Below, piece after piece: positions 36,034 through 45,249 of a stretch of DNA of 64,000 bases (position 1 is its first letter; the number at the start of each line of letters is the position of its first letter). Location of the stretch: positions 1,535,001 through 1,599,000 of the forward strand of contig NZ_CP024871.1 in assembly GCF_000306675.2 (NCBI RefSeq), given 5' to 3'. The translations under genes and the position numbers were made by a program. This DNA comes from Leptospira mayottensis 200901116 (GTDB lineage Bacteria; Spirochaetota; Leptospiria; Leptospirales; Leptospiraceae). The notes under the pieces are model-generated. The model saw only the letters and a program-made list of their open reading frames with translations, made no database searches and was not told the DNA's origin.

Positions 36034-37274
36034 TTTATAGAGGTGGATCACCCGCGTTTTCTGGAAAGCTTATCGATTATAATCCAATCGGTAGAGAAGA
36101 GAAAGATGCCGCTATAGCTGTGCTTGAGTCCGGTAAGTTATCAGGCTTTGTTGCAACTGGTGACCATCGATTTTATGGCGGTGAGAAAGTTCAAGAGTTC
36201 GAATCTATTTTCTCAAAGAAAATCGGTACTAAGTATGGAATTTCTTTTAACTCAGCCACCTCTGGCTTGGTTGCTGCAATTGGAGCTTTGAGATTGAATG
36301 TAGGAGATGAGGTTATTGTACCTGCACAAACTATGTCAGCTTCGGCTGCCTGTGCTCTTGCATATTCTGCAATTCCGGTATTTGCAGACGTTGAGAAAGA
36401 AACATATGGATTAGATCCGAATTCAGTTCGCCAGAGGATTTCTGAAAAAACAAAAGCAATTGTAGTCGTTCATTTATACGGGCATCCCGCTAAAATGGAA
36501 GAGATTTTAGCAATTGCTAATGAATATAACTTAAAAATTATTGAAGACTGTTCTCAAGCTCCCCTTGCTTACTATCATAGCAAGAATGTAGGAACTTTTG
36601 GAGATATCGGTATTTTTAGCTTAAATTTTCATAAGCATATTAACTGTGGTGAAGGTGGTATTGCGGTTACTAATTATGAAGAATTAAAAGAAAGACTTTG
36701 TTTGATTCGAAATCACGGAGAGGTGAAAGGTTTCTCAGGTGACTTATCTCATACTATTGGATGGAATTTTCGTTTAACGGAACTTCAGGCGGCTATTGCT
36801 GTCGAACAAACGAAAAAGATGGATTTTTTGATTGGTATTAAACAAAAACAAGCAGCTAAATTAAGCAATCTTTTATCCCGATTTAAATGGATTAGAACCC
36901 CAGTTGTGGAAAAAGATTGTTCCCACGTATACTATGATTATCCGATGCAATTTCAATTATCCGGTAGTGGAATAAATCTCAATCTTTTGAGAGAAGTAAC
37001 AGCTTTAGAAAATCTTCCGATTACTGATTCGTATAAGCCATTGTATTGGCAATCTTTGTATCAAAACAAAATATGTTACGGAAAGGATCACTTTCCATTT
37101 GAGTTATTGTCTAAAAAGAATGAAAACAATTATCAAAAGGGAAGTTGTATCAATGCAGAAAAACTATACCTACACGAATGTCTTACTTTCGAAATATGCT
37201 CCTATGATCTAAATGATTCTGTATTGGAATGTTTTCCAATTATGTTTGAGAAAATAGAAAAAGAATTCTTTTGA
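36021..37274 (+). CDS. DegT/DnrJ/EryC1 family sugar aminotransferase
   Basis: 417 residues. PLP site elements are NSATSGLVAAIGAL, aspartate D176 (IIEDCSQAP) and the Schiff-base lysine K205 in FSLNFHKHINCGEGG; WNFRLTELQAAIAVEQ is the usual late family signature. It converts a keto-sugar nucleotide (or keto sugar acid) to an amino sugar with glutamate. It starts inside the end of the cytidylyltransferase-oxidoreductase fusion gene, so the two are coupled: oxidation by the fusion followed by amination here is a natural reading, but the substrate is not known. Confidence 0.85.
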   Translation: MSKLVYRGGSPAFSGKLIDYNPIGREEKDAAIAVLESGKLSGFVATGDHRFYGGEKVQEFESIFSKKIGTKYGISFNSATSGLVAAIGALRLNVGDEVIVPAQTMSASAACALAYSAIPVFADVEKETYGLDPNSVRQRISEKTKAIVVVHLYGHPAKMEEILAIANEYNLKIIEDCSQAPLAYYHSKNVGTFGDIGIFSLNFHKHINCGEGGIAVTNYEELKERLCLIRNHGEVKGFSGDLSHTIGWNFRLTELQAAIAVEQTKKMDFLIGIKQKQAAKLSNLLSRFKWIRTPVVEKDCSHVYYDYPMQFQLSGSGINLNLLREVTALENLPITDSYKPLYWQSLYQNKICYGKDHFPFELLSKKNENNYQKGSCINAEKLYLHECLTFEICSYDLNDSVLECFPIMFEKIEKEFF

Positions 37275-38308
37275 AGGCTCTGATCACATTCAATCATCCT
37301 GGAGGTAAAAATGTAGTTCTTCCAGTAGCAATGTATCTGTTACGCGAAAATTCTGATCTAGAATTAGACTTTGTGATAACGAGTAATTTGAAAGAATTGG
37401 AAAAAGACTTTCAAACTCGAACTAAGGAGTTTCTATTTTCAGAGGTCGTAAATTCTGAAGAGCTGCAGATTCTTAATTGGAATCAATATAAATTTATTTT
37501 GGCTGGAACGAGTATATCTGGGAATCTTGAGAAAGTGATCATTCAGGAAGCGCGAAAAAATAAAATTAGATCTTATTCAATTGTAGATCATTGGTGTAAT
37601 TATCGCATTCGCTATGAAGAAATAGAGAATACTTTGGATTCGATGCCAGATTTAATTTTTACTCCTGATGATTTAGCAAAACATGAGATGACGGATCTGG
37701 GATTTGATCCAAGTCGATTAATAACTTCCGGCCATCCTGGTTTGGGCCAAATCGGTGCGCATGCAAATCCGACTTCTGATTCAGTAAAAGAGAAAATCTT
37801 GAGTAAATTAGAGATTCCTCCGGACTGGAAGTTTGCGGTTTTCATTTCGGAGCCGATTTCTCAGGATGAAAATAGCGATTCGTTGTTAGACGAAAAGAAA
37901 GTTCTTTCTGATTTTATTGCTTCGAATCTGAACTGGCTTGAAGAGAATAAGATTAAATTGTTCATTAAGTTGCATCCGAGAGAGGATGCAGATAAATACA
38001 ATTTTCTCCCGATCCCTACGATTCCGAAAGAGATGGATAGGTTCGAAGTCGTTCAATCTGCTTTTTTTGTTTTAGGAATTGATTCGATGTTATTGCTCGA
38101 ATCCTCTCTATTAGAAGTGCCTACATATAGTCTTTCAGTCGTTGCAGGTGGAAAATTGTCCATTGGCGAACGCTTGGGTTGGGTGAAGAGCTTTTCTCAA
38201 AGAGAAAGGGATTTAATTTTAACTACTAATATAAGTCATTTGAATAAAGATTATCTACGCCATAGGGATTCCTTTTTAACAATTTCTTCAATACTTCAGC
38301 TTTCATGA
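37271..38308 (+). CDS. Putative glycosyltransferase-like surface carbohydrate protein
   Basis: 345 residues from a TTG whose last two bases overlap the previous stop (TTGA). The layout looks like a GT-B fold: an N-terminal Rossmann-like half (ALITFNHPGGKN, DFVITSN, FILAGTSISG), a middle TPDDLAKHEMTDLGF, and a C-terminal half with KLFIKLHPREDADKY and a Ser-rich donor-binding-like loop (GIDSMLLLESSLLEVP). The KLHP motif recalls CDP-glycerol or capsule transferase families such as KpsS or PseG-like proteins. No precise family is assigned. It could transfer one of the CMP-ulosonic acids made in the locus. Confidence 0.55.
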   Translation: MKALITFNHPGGKNVVLPVAMYLLRENSDLELDFVITSNLKELEKDFQTRTKEFLFSEVVNSEELQILNWNQYKFILAGTSISGNLEKVIIQEARKNKIRSYSIVDHWCNYRIRYEEIENTLDSMPDLIFTPDDLAKHEMTDLGFDPSRLITSGHPGLGQIGAHANPTSDSVKEKILSKLEIPPDWKFAVFISEPISQDENSDSLLDEKKVLSDFIASNLNWLEENKIKLFIKLHPREDADKYNFLPIPTIPKEMDRFEVVQSAFFVLGIDSMLLLESSLLEVPTYSLSVVAGGKLSIGERLGWVKSFSQRERDLILTTNISHLNKDYLRHRDSFLTISSILQLS

Positions 38309-38327
38309 TAATGAGTGTTAAATAGAT

Positions 38328-38876
38328 ATGGAAAGTGTTTTCTTAGAATCAGATCTTGTATCCCTTAGTCCTCTGACGGCAGAAGATTATTCGGAGCATT
38401 ACTTAAATTGGCTAAATGACGAAGAAGTCAATCGATATTCGTATCGCCGATATTTTCCGATTACAAAAGAATCTTTAGAAAAATTTTTAAGGGAAATCTC
38501 AAATCATTCGGATGAAGTACAATTTTCTATCAGAAGAAAAAAAGATCTAGTTCATATTGGAAATATTTGCCTTAAATCGATTCATTGGCAGGCGCGATGT
38601 GCTGAGCTCGGAATTTTAATTGGAGATAAATCTGTCTGGGGTAGAGGATTTGGTACGTCAGCGGTTGGTCTTATTGTTAAGTATGGATTTCTCCGTTTAA
38701 ATTTAAATCGAATCGAGGTAGGCACTTTCAATCCTAACGCCGTAAAGATGTTTGAAAATAATCAATTTCAACACGAAGGTGTAAGTCGCCAAAAAATATA
38801 TATCGATGGCGCCTATCATGATGATATCAAGATGGCGATACTTGCAGAAGATTTTTTTAAAAAGATTAAGTTATAG
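38328..38876 (+). CDS. GNAT acetyltransferase (RimJ/RimL or PseH-like)
   Basis: 182 residues. It begins with LVSLSPLTAEDYSEHYLNWLND, the start typical of RimJ/RimL-type and PseH sugar N-acetyltransferases. The acetyl-CoA loop is VWGRGFGTSAVGLIVKYGF, with NLNRIEVGTFNPNAVKMFEN as the following helix. It probably acetylates an amino group of a locus sugar, as PseH or LegH do in nonulosonic acid synthesis. It ends 34 bases before the third carbamoyltransferase. Confidence 0.82.
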   Translation: MESVFLESDLVSLSPLTAEDYSEHYLNWLNDEEVNRYSYRRYFPITKESLEKFLREISNHSDEVQFSIRRKKDLVHIGNICLKSIHWQARCAELGILIGDKSVWGRGFGTSAVGLIVKYGFLRLNLNRIEVGTFNPNAVKMFENNQFQHEGVSRQKIYIDGAYHDDIKMAILAEDFFKKIKL

Positions 38877-38910
38877 AGTAATAAATAATAGTAAATGGGT
38901 GATAGGTATT

Positions 38911-40677
38911 ATGAAAATATTAGGAATTTCTGATACGCATGAGGCTGCTGCCGCTTTGATGATTGACGGAAAGATTATAGCATCCTCTGCTGAAGAACGT
39001 TTTTCCAGATTGAAGTCTGACATGGGTTATCCTTCCCAAGCGATTCGTTTTTGTTTGGATTTTGCGGGAATTCAACCACAGGATCTTGATGCTGTGGTTC
39101 TTGCAACAAATAACAGTCCTGCGGCTCATATAAGGATTAAAAGAGAAGCTACATTTTCGATTAAAGATTGGGTTGATGAACAAAATTTATATTGGAAAAA
39201 GAAGTTTGCAGGCGAAAATCCATCTTATTTTAAGCTATTTGCTGAAAACCCTAAATATATACACGATACTTCTTACAACTATGAAGGTGTTTTTAGTGAA
39301 TCTAATGGAGTGGATCAAGAAAAGTTTCGTAAGGTTCGATTTAATAAGACAAAAAACGATTTAGGAATTTCGGAAAAGATCATCCATTTTATCACACATG
39401 AGCATTGTCATTCTTATTATGGTTATTATGGAGCAAATATTCGAAAAAAGGCCCTCGTGTTTACTTGTGAAGGGGAAGGTGACTATTCAAATTCTACTGT
39501 AAGTATTGCTGATTCCAGTGGCTTGACGGAAATTGCGCATACGAAAGAAAATCATTTAGCACATTATTATCGATATATTACTTTAATTTTAGGTATGAAG
39601 CCGAATCAACACGAATATAAAGTAATGGGCCTTGCTCCTTATGCATCCGAGTATGAAATTCAAAAAGTTTTACCTGTGTTTGAAGGTTTGTTGGATGTAA
39701 AAAATGGAAATTTAGTAAAGGGGCGTAAAATTCCTGACAGCTATTTTCACTTTATAGAGGCTTTTCAAGGTCTTCGATTTGACGGTATTGCAGGTGCATT
39801 GCAGCGATATCTGGAAGATAGGTTGAGTGCTTGGATCTTATACCATATTAAAGAAACTGGAATTAGAGATATTGTTTTTAGTGGAGGAGTCGCTCAAAAT
39901 ATCAAAGCAATGAAAGCCTTAAAAGATTTGCCAGAAGTCGATAATGTATTTGTAAATCCTATTTCGGGTGACGGATCTTTATGTATTGGAGCTTGTTACA
40001 AATATTATAAAGATCTTAATAGATCAAAAAATCCAGATTCTCTTACAAGCATATATTTAGGTCCGTCATATGATAAAACAACAATTGAGCATTCAATTGC
40101 AAAACTGAAGACAAGGGAAAAATTTAAAGTTGTAGAATATTATAATGTGGATGAGGTAGCAAAGCTTTTGGCTGAAGATAAAATTTTGGCTCGATGCGTA
40201 GGAAGAATGGAGTTCGGACAAAGAGCTCTTGGAAATCGTTCAATTTTAGCCAATCCTTCCAATTATGATAATTTACGAAAAATCAATCAAAAAATTAAAG
40301 GTCGGGATTTTTGGATGCCGTTTACTCCATCTTTATTGGATTATAGGGCAGGGGATTATTTGATTTCTCCTTTCGATTCTCCTTTCATGACTGTTGCCTT
40401 TGATTCTACAGAACTAGCTCGTAAGCATTTGGCGGCAGCAATTCATCCTGCGGACTTTACAGTTCGCCCTCAAATTTTAAAAGAAGAAAGAAATCCTGGA
40501 TACTACGCTTTAATTAAAGCATTTGAAAAATATACCGGGGTCGGAGCGCTTTTAAATACTTCTTTTAATCTACATGGGGAACCGATTGTATGCTCTCCGG
40601 AGGATGCTCTTCATACGTTGGAGAGATCAGAACTTGATGGAGTAATATTTGATGATTACTTAGTTATAAGACTGTAG
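38911..40677 (+). CDS. Carbamoyltransferase (NodU/TobZ family), third
   Basis: 588 residues from the ATG at 38911 (AGGT just upstream; the frame is open 35 codons earlier inside the acetyltransferase gene). It begins MKILGISDTHEAAAALMIDG and has the histidine motif FITHEHCHSYYGYYGA and GMKPNQHEYKVMGLAPYA, close to the first copy. In the C-terminal domain the usual GNRSILADPR reads GNRSILANPS, so two residues of a normally constant motif are changed. The end NTSFNLHGEPIV is intact. It closes the first dense run of the operon. Whether it is active should not be assumed. Confidence 0.88.
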   Translation: MKILGISDTHEAAAALMIDGKIIASSAEERFSRLKSDMGYPSQAIRFCLDFAGIQPQDLDAVVLATNNSPAAHIRIKREATFSIKDWVDEQNLYWKKKFAGENPSYFKLFAENPKYIHDTSYNYEGVFSESNGVDQEKFRKVRFNKTKNDLGISEKIIHFITHEHCHSYYGYYGANIRKKALVFTCEGEGDYSNSTVSIADSSGLTEIAHTKENHLAHYYRYITLILGMKPNQHEYKVMGLAPYASEYEIQKVLPVFEGLLDVKNGNLVKGRKIPDSYFHFIEAFQGLRFDGIAGALQRYLEDRLSAWILYHIKETGIRDIVFSGGVAQNIKAMKALKDLPEVDNVFVNPISGDGSLCIGACYKYYKDLNRSKNPDSLTSIYLGPSYDKTTIEHSIAKLKTREKFKVVEYYNVDEVAKLLAEDKILARCVGRMEFGQRALGNRSILANPSNYDNLRKINQKIKGRDFWMPFTPSLLDYRAGDYLISPFDSPFMTVAFDSTELARKHLAAAIHPADFTVRPQILKEERNPGYYALIKAFEKYTGVGALLNTSFNLHGEPIVCSPEDALHTLERSELDGVIFDDYLVIRL

Positions 40678-41209
40678 AATTTCGTTTTAAAGTTAAAGCT
40701 TTTAATACATGTTAAATGCTAAATATTTGCCAAAAATTCATGAGGTTGTATTGCAAATATATGAATAGAAAAAAGTTGATTATTTTCAAAATCAGATTCA
40801 ATCTTTTTCAATATTACTGTTAATTTTAAGAAATTCGTATAATCAATTTTTAAATGAATTTTGGTATTGTGTTTCGCATTTAAGTGTTAGTGTGCCTCCC
40901 GAAAAATTCATAGTGTGAAATGCGGGATAGAATTGTTATAAGCCCCTGCGCGCTTTGATCTGAGCGAAAGGCGCAACTATGGGATTATTTTTTGCAAGGT
41001 GCACTGAGTATATTCAAGTTTTAAAATTTCATTTTATAAGGATTTCAGTGATTTAGCCTGAACTTTAAGAAATTAATTGATAAGTTCGCTTTAATTCAAA
41101 ATAATAAAGAGATAAAATGTTAATACTCGATTTCGAAATTTATTTTTAAAATATTATCCATTGTGCAAAGTAGTAAAATATATTCTATCTAACAAGGAGC
41201 AAAACTGAA
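40678..41209. other. Intergenic break in the operon
   Basis: 532 very AT-rich bases with no gene. A GC-richer patch at about 40947-40975 (GCGCTTTGATCTGAGCGAAAGGCGC) contains a short inverted motif and looks foreign to its surroundings. It may be an IS end or an extragenic repeat. Confidence 0.35.
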
Positions 41210-42727
41210 ATGAAACTAAGAAAGGAAGTTGAAGCAACAAGAAGAAGCTATCACTTGGAACCGACTCTAAATAGTGTCCATCGCTCCTCATTATTGGTTC
41301 CTGAAATTCCAGGGTCTATAGCAGAAATTTCTTTTTTAAATCATTTTTTAATAAAACGCAACAACAAATATGTAGCATGCCGAATTACGGCAATTGATCT
41401 TGAAGGGCGTCGAATTGAATCAAGGCAGTATCAAATCGATGAGCCTCGCGTTTATACTTTTACCCTATCTGGAATGGTAAATATTTCTGTATCTACTTAT
41501 TTAGTAGAGTTTTTCTCAAGTGCAAATCTATTTATCCCTTTCCCCGCCGTTATGATTATGCATAGGGGGCCCGGTTTTCTAAATCAGGTCCATGCATATA
41601 ATCGTATCTTAAATGATATCTTTGAAGAAGATGTGGTTAATAAGGTTCCTGTTCGCGAGGCTTCAATTGATTTGGATTTAAATGAAAATAGCTCAACATT
41701 TGTCATATTTACGGCAGGTCAATTTGAATGTGAAGGTGAGCTTGTTTTTCAAATACTTACTGCTACTAATGTTTATTCGATTACTTATCCATTGAAAATA
41801 AAACGCTTTGGTAATCAAAGAATAGTTATTCGTGAGATATTTCCAAATCTTCCAGCTGATATAAAGGGAGTTCTTAAAATTCAACAACCTTCTCAAGTGT
41901 TTTTTTATGGGCGATTAATGGTTGGAAAATGCTTAAGTGATTGCGATACTTTTAGTGCTAATCATAGTTACTATGATTCTTCTGAAACGCATGAATATTG
42001 GGATAACAATCTTTCTTTACGATTTTTTCCTTTTTTTCAAGAATTAGAAAATCGAGTTTGTCTTTATCCAATTGCATCTCCATCTACCTTAAGAATCTCT
42101 ATATTAGTAGTGTCAGTCGATGGCTTAAAACAACGCGAAGTAGAAGTGGGCATTTTGACATCTCCAGGACCAGAGTTGATCGATGTTTCGGTAACATCGC
42201 TTGCAGAAGTATTAGGCTTTTCTGTTAGAGAAATAGGATCTTTTGCAGTAAAAGCTTATTCCGATACAGGTCGCATTCCAACTCGTATTAGTCAGCAATT
42301 AATTTATGGTAAAAGTAAGCTCCCTTCCTCTATTAATGTAATTCTTGTTAACTCCGAAGAATTTGTTCCGACAGGAAGAAATGGGCTTACATGGGGGCAA
42401 TCTGTTATTGGTTCTCATTATGATTCATGGTTAGGTATTATACATCGTGGTATGCCTGAACCTGAAAACCTTGAAGATAATGATTTAATAGAGGTTACTT
42501 TCTATGACATCACTGGAGAAATTGCGCGTCGAACATGGAGAACTTCTTATGGTGTGGCGATCCGATTATCGATTAAAGAGGAACTTGCCAATGAAATTGG
42601 TAATTTATCAGATGAAATACCATCGTATATTTGGTGGGTTATAACAACCCCGAAACCTGTATACTATGCGTATTCAGTTACTGTAAATCAGAAAACAGGG
42701 AATTGCTCTGGTGAACACGGTTTCTAA
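41210..42727 (+). CDS. Orphan protein of unknown function
   Basis: 505 residues with no signal peptide, no membrane helix and no motif I can assign. Predicted strands alternate with short loops throughout (for example YVACRITAIDLEGRRIESRQ, DNDLIEVTFYDITGEIARRTW), suggesting two or three beta-sandwich domains; Trp-rich motifs (EYWDNN, PSYIWWVITT) occur. AAGGAG lies ten bases upstream of the ATG, good evidence for translation. It is isolated between AT-rich spacers and a decayed transposase, so it probably arrived as cargo. It could bind or modify glycan, but nothing in the sequence proves it. Confidence 0.6.
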   Translation: MKLRKEVEATRRSYHLEPTLNSVHRSSLLVPEIPGSIAEISFLNHFLIKRNNKYVACRITAIDLEGRRIESRQYQIDEPRVYTFTLSGMVNISVSTYLVEFFSSANLFIPFPAVMIMHRGPGFLNQVHAYNRILNDIFEEDVVNKVPVREASIDLDLNENSSTFVIFTAGQFECEGELVFQILTATNVYSITYPLKIKRFGNQRIVIREIFPNLPADIKGVLKIQQPSQVFFYGRLMVGKCLSDCDTFSANHSYYDSSETHEYWDNNLSLRFFPFFQELENRVCLYPIASPSTLRISILVVSVDGLKQREVEVGILTSPGPELIDVSVTSLAEVLGFSVREIGSFAVKAYSDTGRIPTRISQQLIYGKSKLPSSINVILVNSEEFVPTGRNGLTWGQSVIGSHYDSWLGIIHRGMPEPENLEDNDLIEVTFYDITGEIARRTWRTSYGVAIRLSIKEELANEIGNLSDEIPSYIWWVITTPKPVYYAYSVTVNQKTGNCSGEHGF

Positions 42728-42915
42728 TTTTTAATATTAGAGTTGTAGCAGAATTAAAATCCTTATACTCCTTTTGTAGAAATATTGATTGGTATCAAGG
42801 GGAGGGGGATATTGCGTGATCCACGAAACTGTAGTGCTAACATAGGAATGAGGGTAAAGGAATTTTAAAAGCTCCTTAGCTTTTTGAATGTAGGGTACGA
42901 CATAGTGAAAAAATC

Positions 42916-42947
42916 ATCGCTTCTCACCACTCGTGAGAAGCGATTTT
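42916..42947 (+). terminator. Strong hairpin with T-run
   Basis: Perfect 12-bp stem, ATCGCTTCTCAC (42916-42927) and GTGAGAAGCGAT (42933-42944), loop CACTC, then TTTT. It lies 190 bases after the orphan gene and before the IS5-like relic. It may end transcription of the first part of the operon, or be carried by the old insertion. Confidence 0.65.
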
Positions 42948-43140
42948 GCGTATTTTACCCCTTCCCCGATATTCAATGTTCTGGGATCCAATTTTGGAAT
43001 AGATTCGCTCCCTTGCATGCCATCAGCAGGCCCATACTTTCATCGAGACTCTGATGAACATTAAACCTATAGGGCGGCTCTTCCAAGACAATTCTTTAAG
43101 AGCAAGCATGAATTTATGAAAGCTGTTCCGGGTCTAAATG

Positions 43141-43301
43141 TGGGTCACTGACGCAACCGAATGCCGCCGCAGAAGACCTTAAAACCGCGAGAAGCAGAAA
43201 GCATTTTATTCGGCAAGAAAAAAACGCACATGGTCAAGAACCTGGCCATAACCGACCGGAAAAAGAAAAAGGATCGTGAAATTATCTTGCCCACAAGTTA
43301 G
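43141..43301 (+). pseudogene. IS5-like transposase remnant
   Basis: A fragment of a DDE transposase in two frames. 43141-43209 reads WVTDATECRRRRP, a stop, then NREKQKAFYS. A one-base deletion shifts the frame, and from 43203 it reads ILFGKKKTHMVKN and LAITDRK, ending at a stop at 43299-43301. This is the familiar region around the second catalytic Asp (DATE...YSGKKKTHTVKN). The element is far too short and frameshifted to be active. The remainder of 42728-43546 holds no gene. Confidence 0.7.
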
Positions 43302-43546
43302 GAACTATAGAATCAGTAGAAAATGAGCTTAATTGAAAATGTTTTCGTTCGAGTGAAATGATATAGAATCACATGGAATGTATTTCGAGAGATTAAGAGT
43401 AATTTCGCCGATTCTGTTTTTCGTGTTTCATGTGGACCGTGAAATTTTCTGAACCATCAAAATTTAATTCAGCTACAACTCGATTATAATACCTTGGCGG
43501 TATATTTCGTATAAAATGATATATAATCATAAATTATAGGGTAACA

Positions 43547-44170
43547 ATGATGGATAATGAAATGGCTGTTAAAAAATGCTTTGAACATTTTGGAGGACAA
43601 TGGCTCAAACCAAATCCGGATCATACAAGGGATTTATTAACTCTGATTGCGAAGTATATTCACGAGGGAGATACGCTTCTTGATATTTGTTGTGGGCATG
43701 GGCGTTTAACGATACCCTTAATTCAAGCTGGTTATACAGTTTTAGGAATCGATATTTCAGAAATTGTTATTGATTATGGTCGTACTTTATGTGCTAAAAG
43801 CGGTATCAAGTCCGATCCATTTGTAGTTGGTAGCATGAAAAATTTACCATTTTCAAAAGAGAGTTTTCATTTTAGTTTCTGTGTCTGGTCTAGCTTTAAT
43901 TTTATGACTATTTTTGAAGATCAGATAAGTTCTTTGAATGAAATGCATAGAATACTTAAACCTAATGGAAAAGCCTTGATTGAATGTGCTCTCCACGAAG
44001 TAGTAGGAGGTGTACAAGAGATTTCCACTGACGCAGTTAGCTATGAATATTTTCCGTTTACTCCAGAAGAATTTGAAAAACTTGGATCACAGTCTTTATT
44101 TTCTCGAACTAATGTTTCAATAGAAACTTTAGCAGGAAGAAAACGTACTGTTGCAATTTTTGAAAAATGA
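43547..44170 (+). CDS. Class I SAM-dependent methyltransferase
   Basis: 207 residues. Motif I is LLDICCGHGRLTIPL and motif II VLGIDIS, with a post-II LPFSKESFHFSFCVWSSFN and LNEMHRILKPNGKALIE, a classic methyltransferase order. AGGG lies upstream of a double ATG (43547, 43550). It is coupled to the next gene by a four-base overlap and both lie between IS remnants, so they form a small cargo island. It probably methylates a sugar or a small molecule; the substrate is unknown. Confidence 0.78.
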   Translation: MMDNEMAVKKCFEHFGGQWLKPNPDHTRDLLTLIAKYIHEGDTLLDICCGHGRLTIPLIQAGYTVLGIDISEIVIDYGRTLCAKSGIKSDPFVVGSMKNLPFSKESFHFSFCVWSSFNFMTIFEDQISSLNEMHRILKPNGKALIECALHEVVGGVQEISTDAVSYEYFPFTPEEFEKLGSQSLFSRTNVSIETLAGRKRTVAIFEK

Positions 44171-44862
44171 TTATATCTATTGGTGAAAATACATTAACGA
44201 ATCTTTTAATCAGTCAAATTTCTAACAATTTTCTTTGCGATATTATAGAAGAAGATATTTTAAAACAAGCTGTGGCCCCTGCCTTAATCAGATCTGAGCT
44301 ATGTTTTAAGGAAAATGTAAAAAAGTATTATTGGACTGAGTCAAGAGACTTAATATTTAGTCCTTTTCATTCAGATCAGTATGCGACATTTCTTTATTTT
44401 CTTGGGCAAACATTATGGAAGGAATATAATAATATAGTTCTTGCTGACAAAGTTTATTGTTTAAATAAAATGTTAAATTCATTTGATCTTTTTTATAAAG
44501 TTGAACTTCCTCAAGTTTTCGCTTGTATTCACCCTGTTGGCAGCGTAATTGGACGAGCTTTATTTGGTAATTACTTTATCTTTCAACAAAACTGCAATGT
44601 TGGAGAAAATGGAGGAAAAAGTCCTGTCATAGGAGATTTTGTCTGGTTGTGTGCGAATTCAAGTGTAATTGGTTCATCCAAAATTGGTAACAATGTGATT
44701 ATTTCCTCTGGTTCAATAGTTAAGGATCAAGAAGTTCCTGATAATTCTATTGTATTTGGGATTTCACCTAATCTTATATTTAAAAATAAACCAATTAGCT
44801 ATTTTTATCAACAAAGTCCGTTTAAATCGCATCTTAAAGCTTCAATTTCCAGAGAATTTTAA
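44167..44862 (+). CDS. Serine-acetyltransferase-like left-handed beta-helix transferase
   Basis: 231 residues. The C-terminal part has hexapeptide repeats of the CysE/LbetaH type (VIGRALFGNYFIFQQNCNVG, SPVIGDFVWLCANSSVIGSS, KIGNNVIISSGSIVKD) after a helical N-terminal region and the HPVGSVIG segment typical of CysE relatives. It probably transfers an acetyl group from acetyl-CoA to a sugar. The catalytic His in the CysE DP(A)xHP region seems represented by CIHPVG. It overlaps the upstream methyltransferase gene by four bases. Confidence 0.72.
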   Translation: MIISIGENTLTNLLISQISNNFLCDIIEEDILKQAVAPALIRSELCFKENVKKYYWTESRDLIFSPFHSDQYATFLYFLGQTLWKEYNNIVLADKVYCLNKMLNSFDLFYKVELPQVFACIHPVGSVIGRALFGNYFIFQQNCNVGENGGKSPVIGDFVWLCANSSVIGSSKIGNNVIISSGSIVKDQEVPDNSIVFGISPNLIFKNKPISYFYQQSPFKSHLKASISREF

Positions 44863-44917
44863 ACTTAATAAAATTTTTCATTAGCTCTGGTTAGTGTTAA
44901 TTTAATTTTTTATTTAT

Positions 44918-44950
44918 AGTGCATTAAAAATTTTAAATTTTTAATGCACT
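44918..44950 (+). terminator. 33-bp perfect palindrome, probable terminator
   Basis: Arms AGTGCATTAAAAATTT (44918-44933) and AAATTTTTAATGCACT (44935-44950), one-base centre, followed by TTATTATTTT. It lies 56 bases after the acetyltransferase stop and is symmetrical, so it could work in both directions. Confidence 0.6.
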
Positions 44951-45249
44951 TTATTATTTTCTAAAACAAAACTGATAGTTTTTTACTAAAATTTTGAGAC
45001 TCTTAAGGGAAGTTCATGGGGAAAGGCTACTTCACAAAAGATTGCAAGAAGAGGAAGCAGTTGAATCTGAATTAAATTTCGTCATTGAAAAAACAGAACA
45101 TAACTAATGCGTAATAATTCAAGTGAACCCAAACGAAAACTTAGAAATACGTTACCGTATGAATTAGAGCACCAGGCTGTAAATGATGGAGGGGAATCTA
45201 AAGAAGTCTTAAACGAATTATCTCCTTCCCTGGAGTCGTAAGATTAAGC

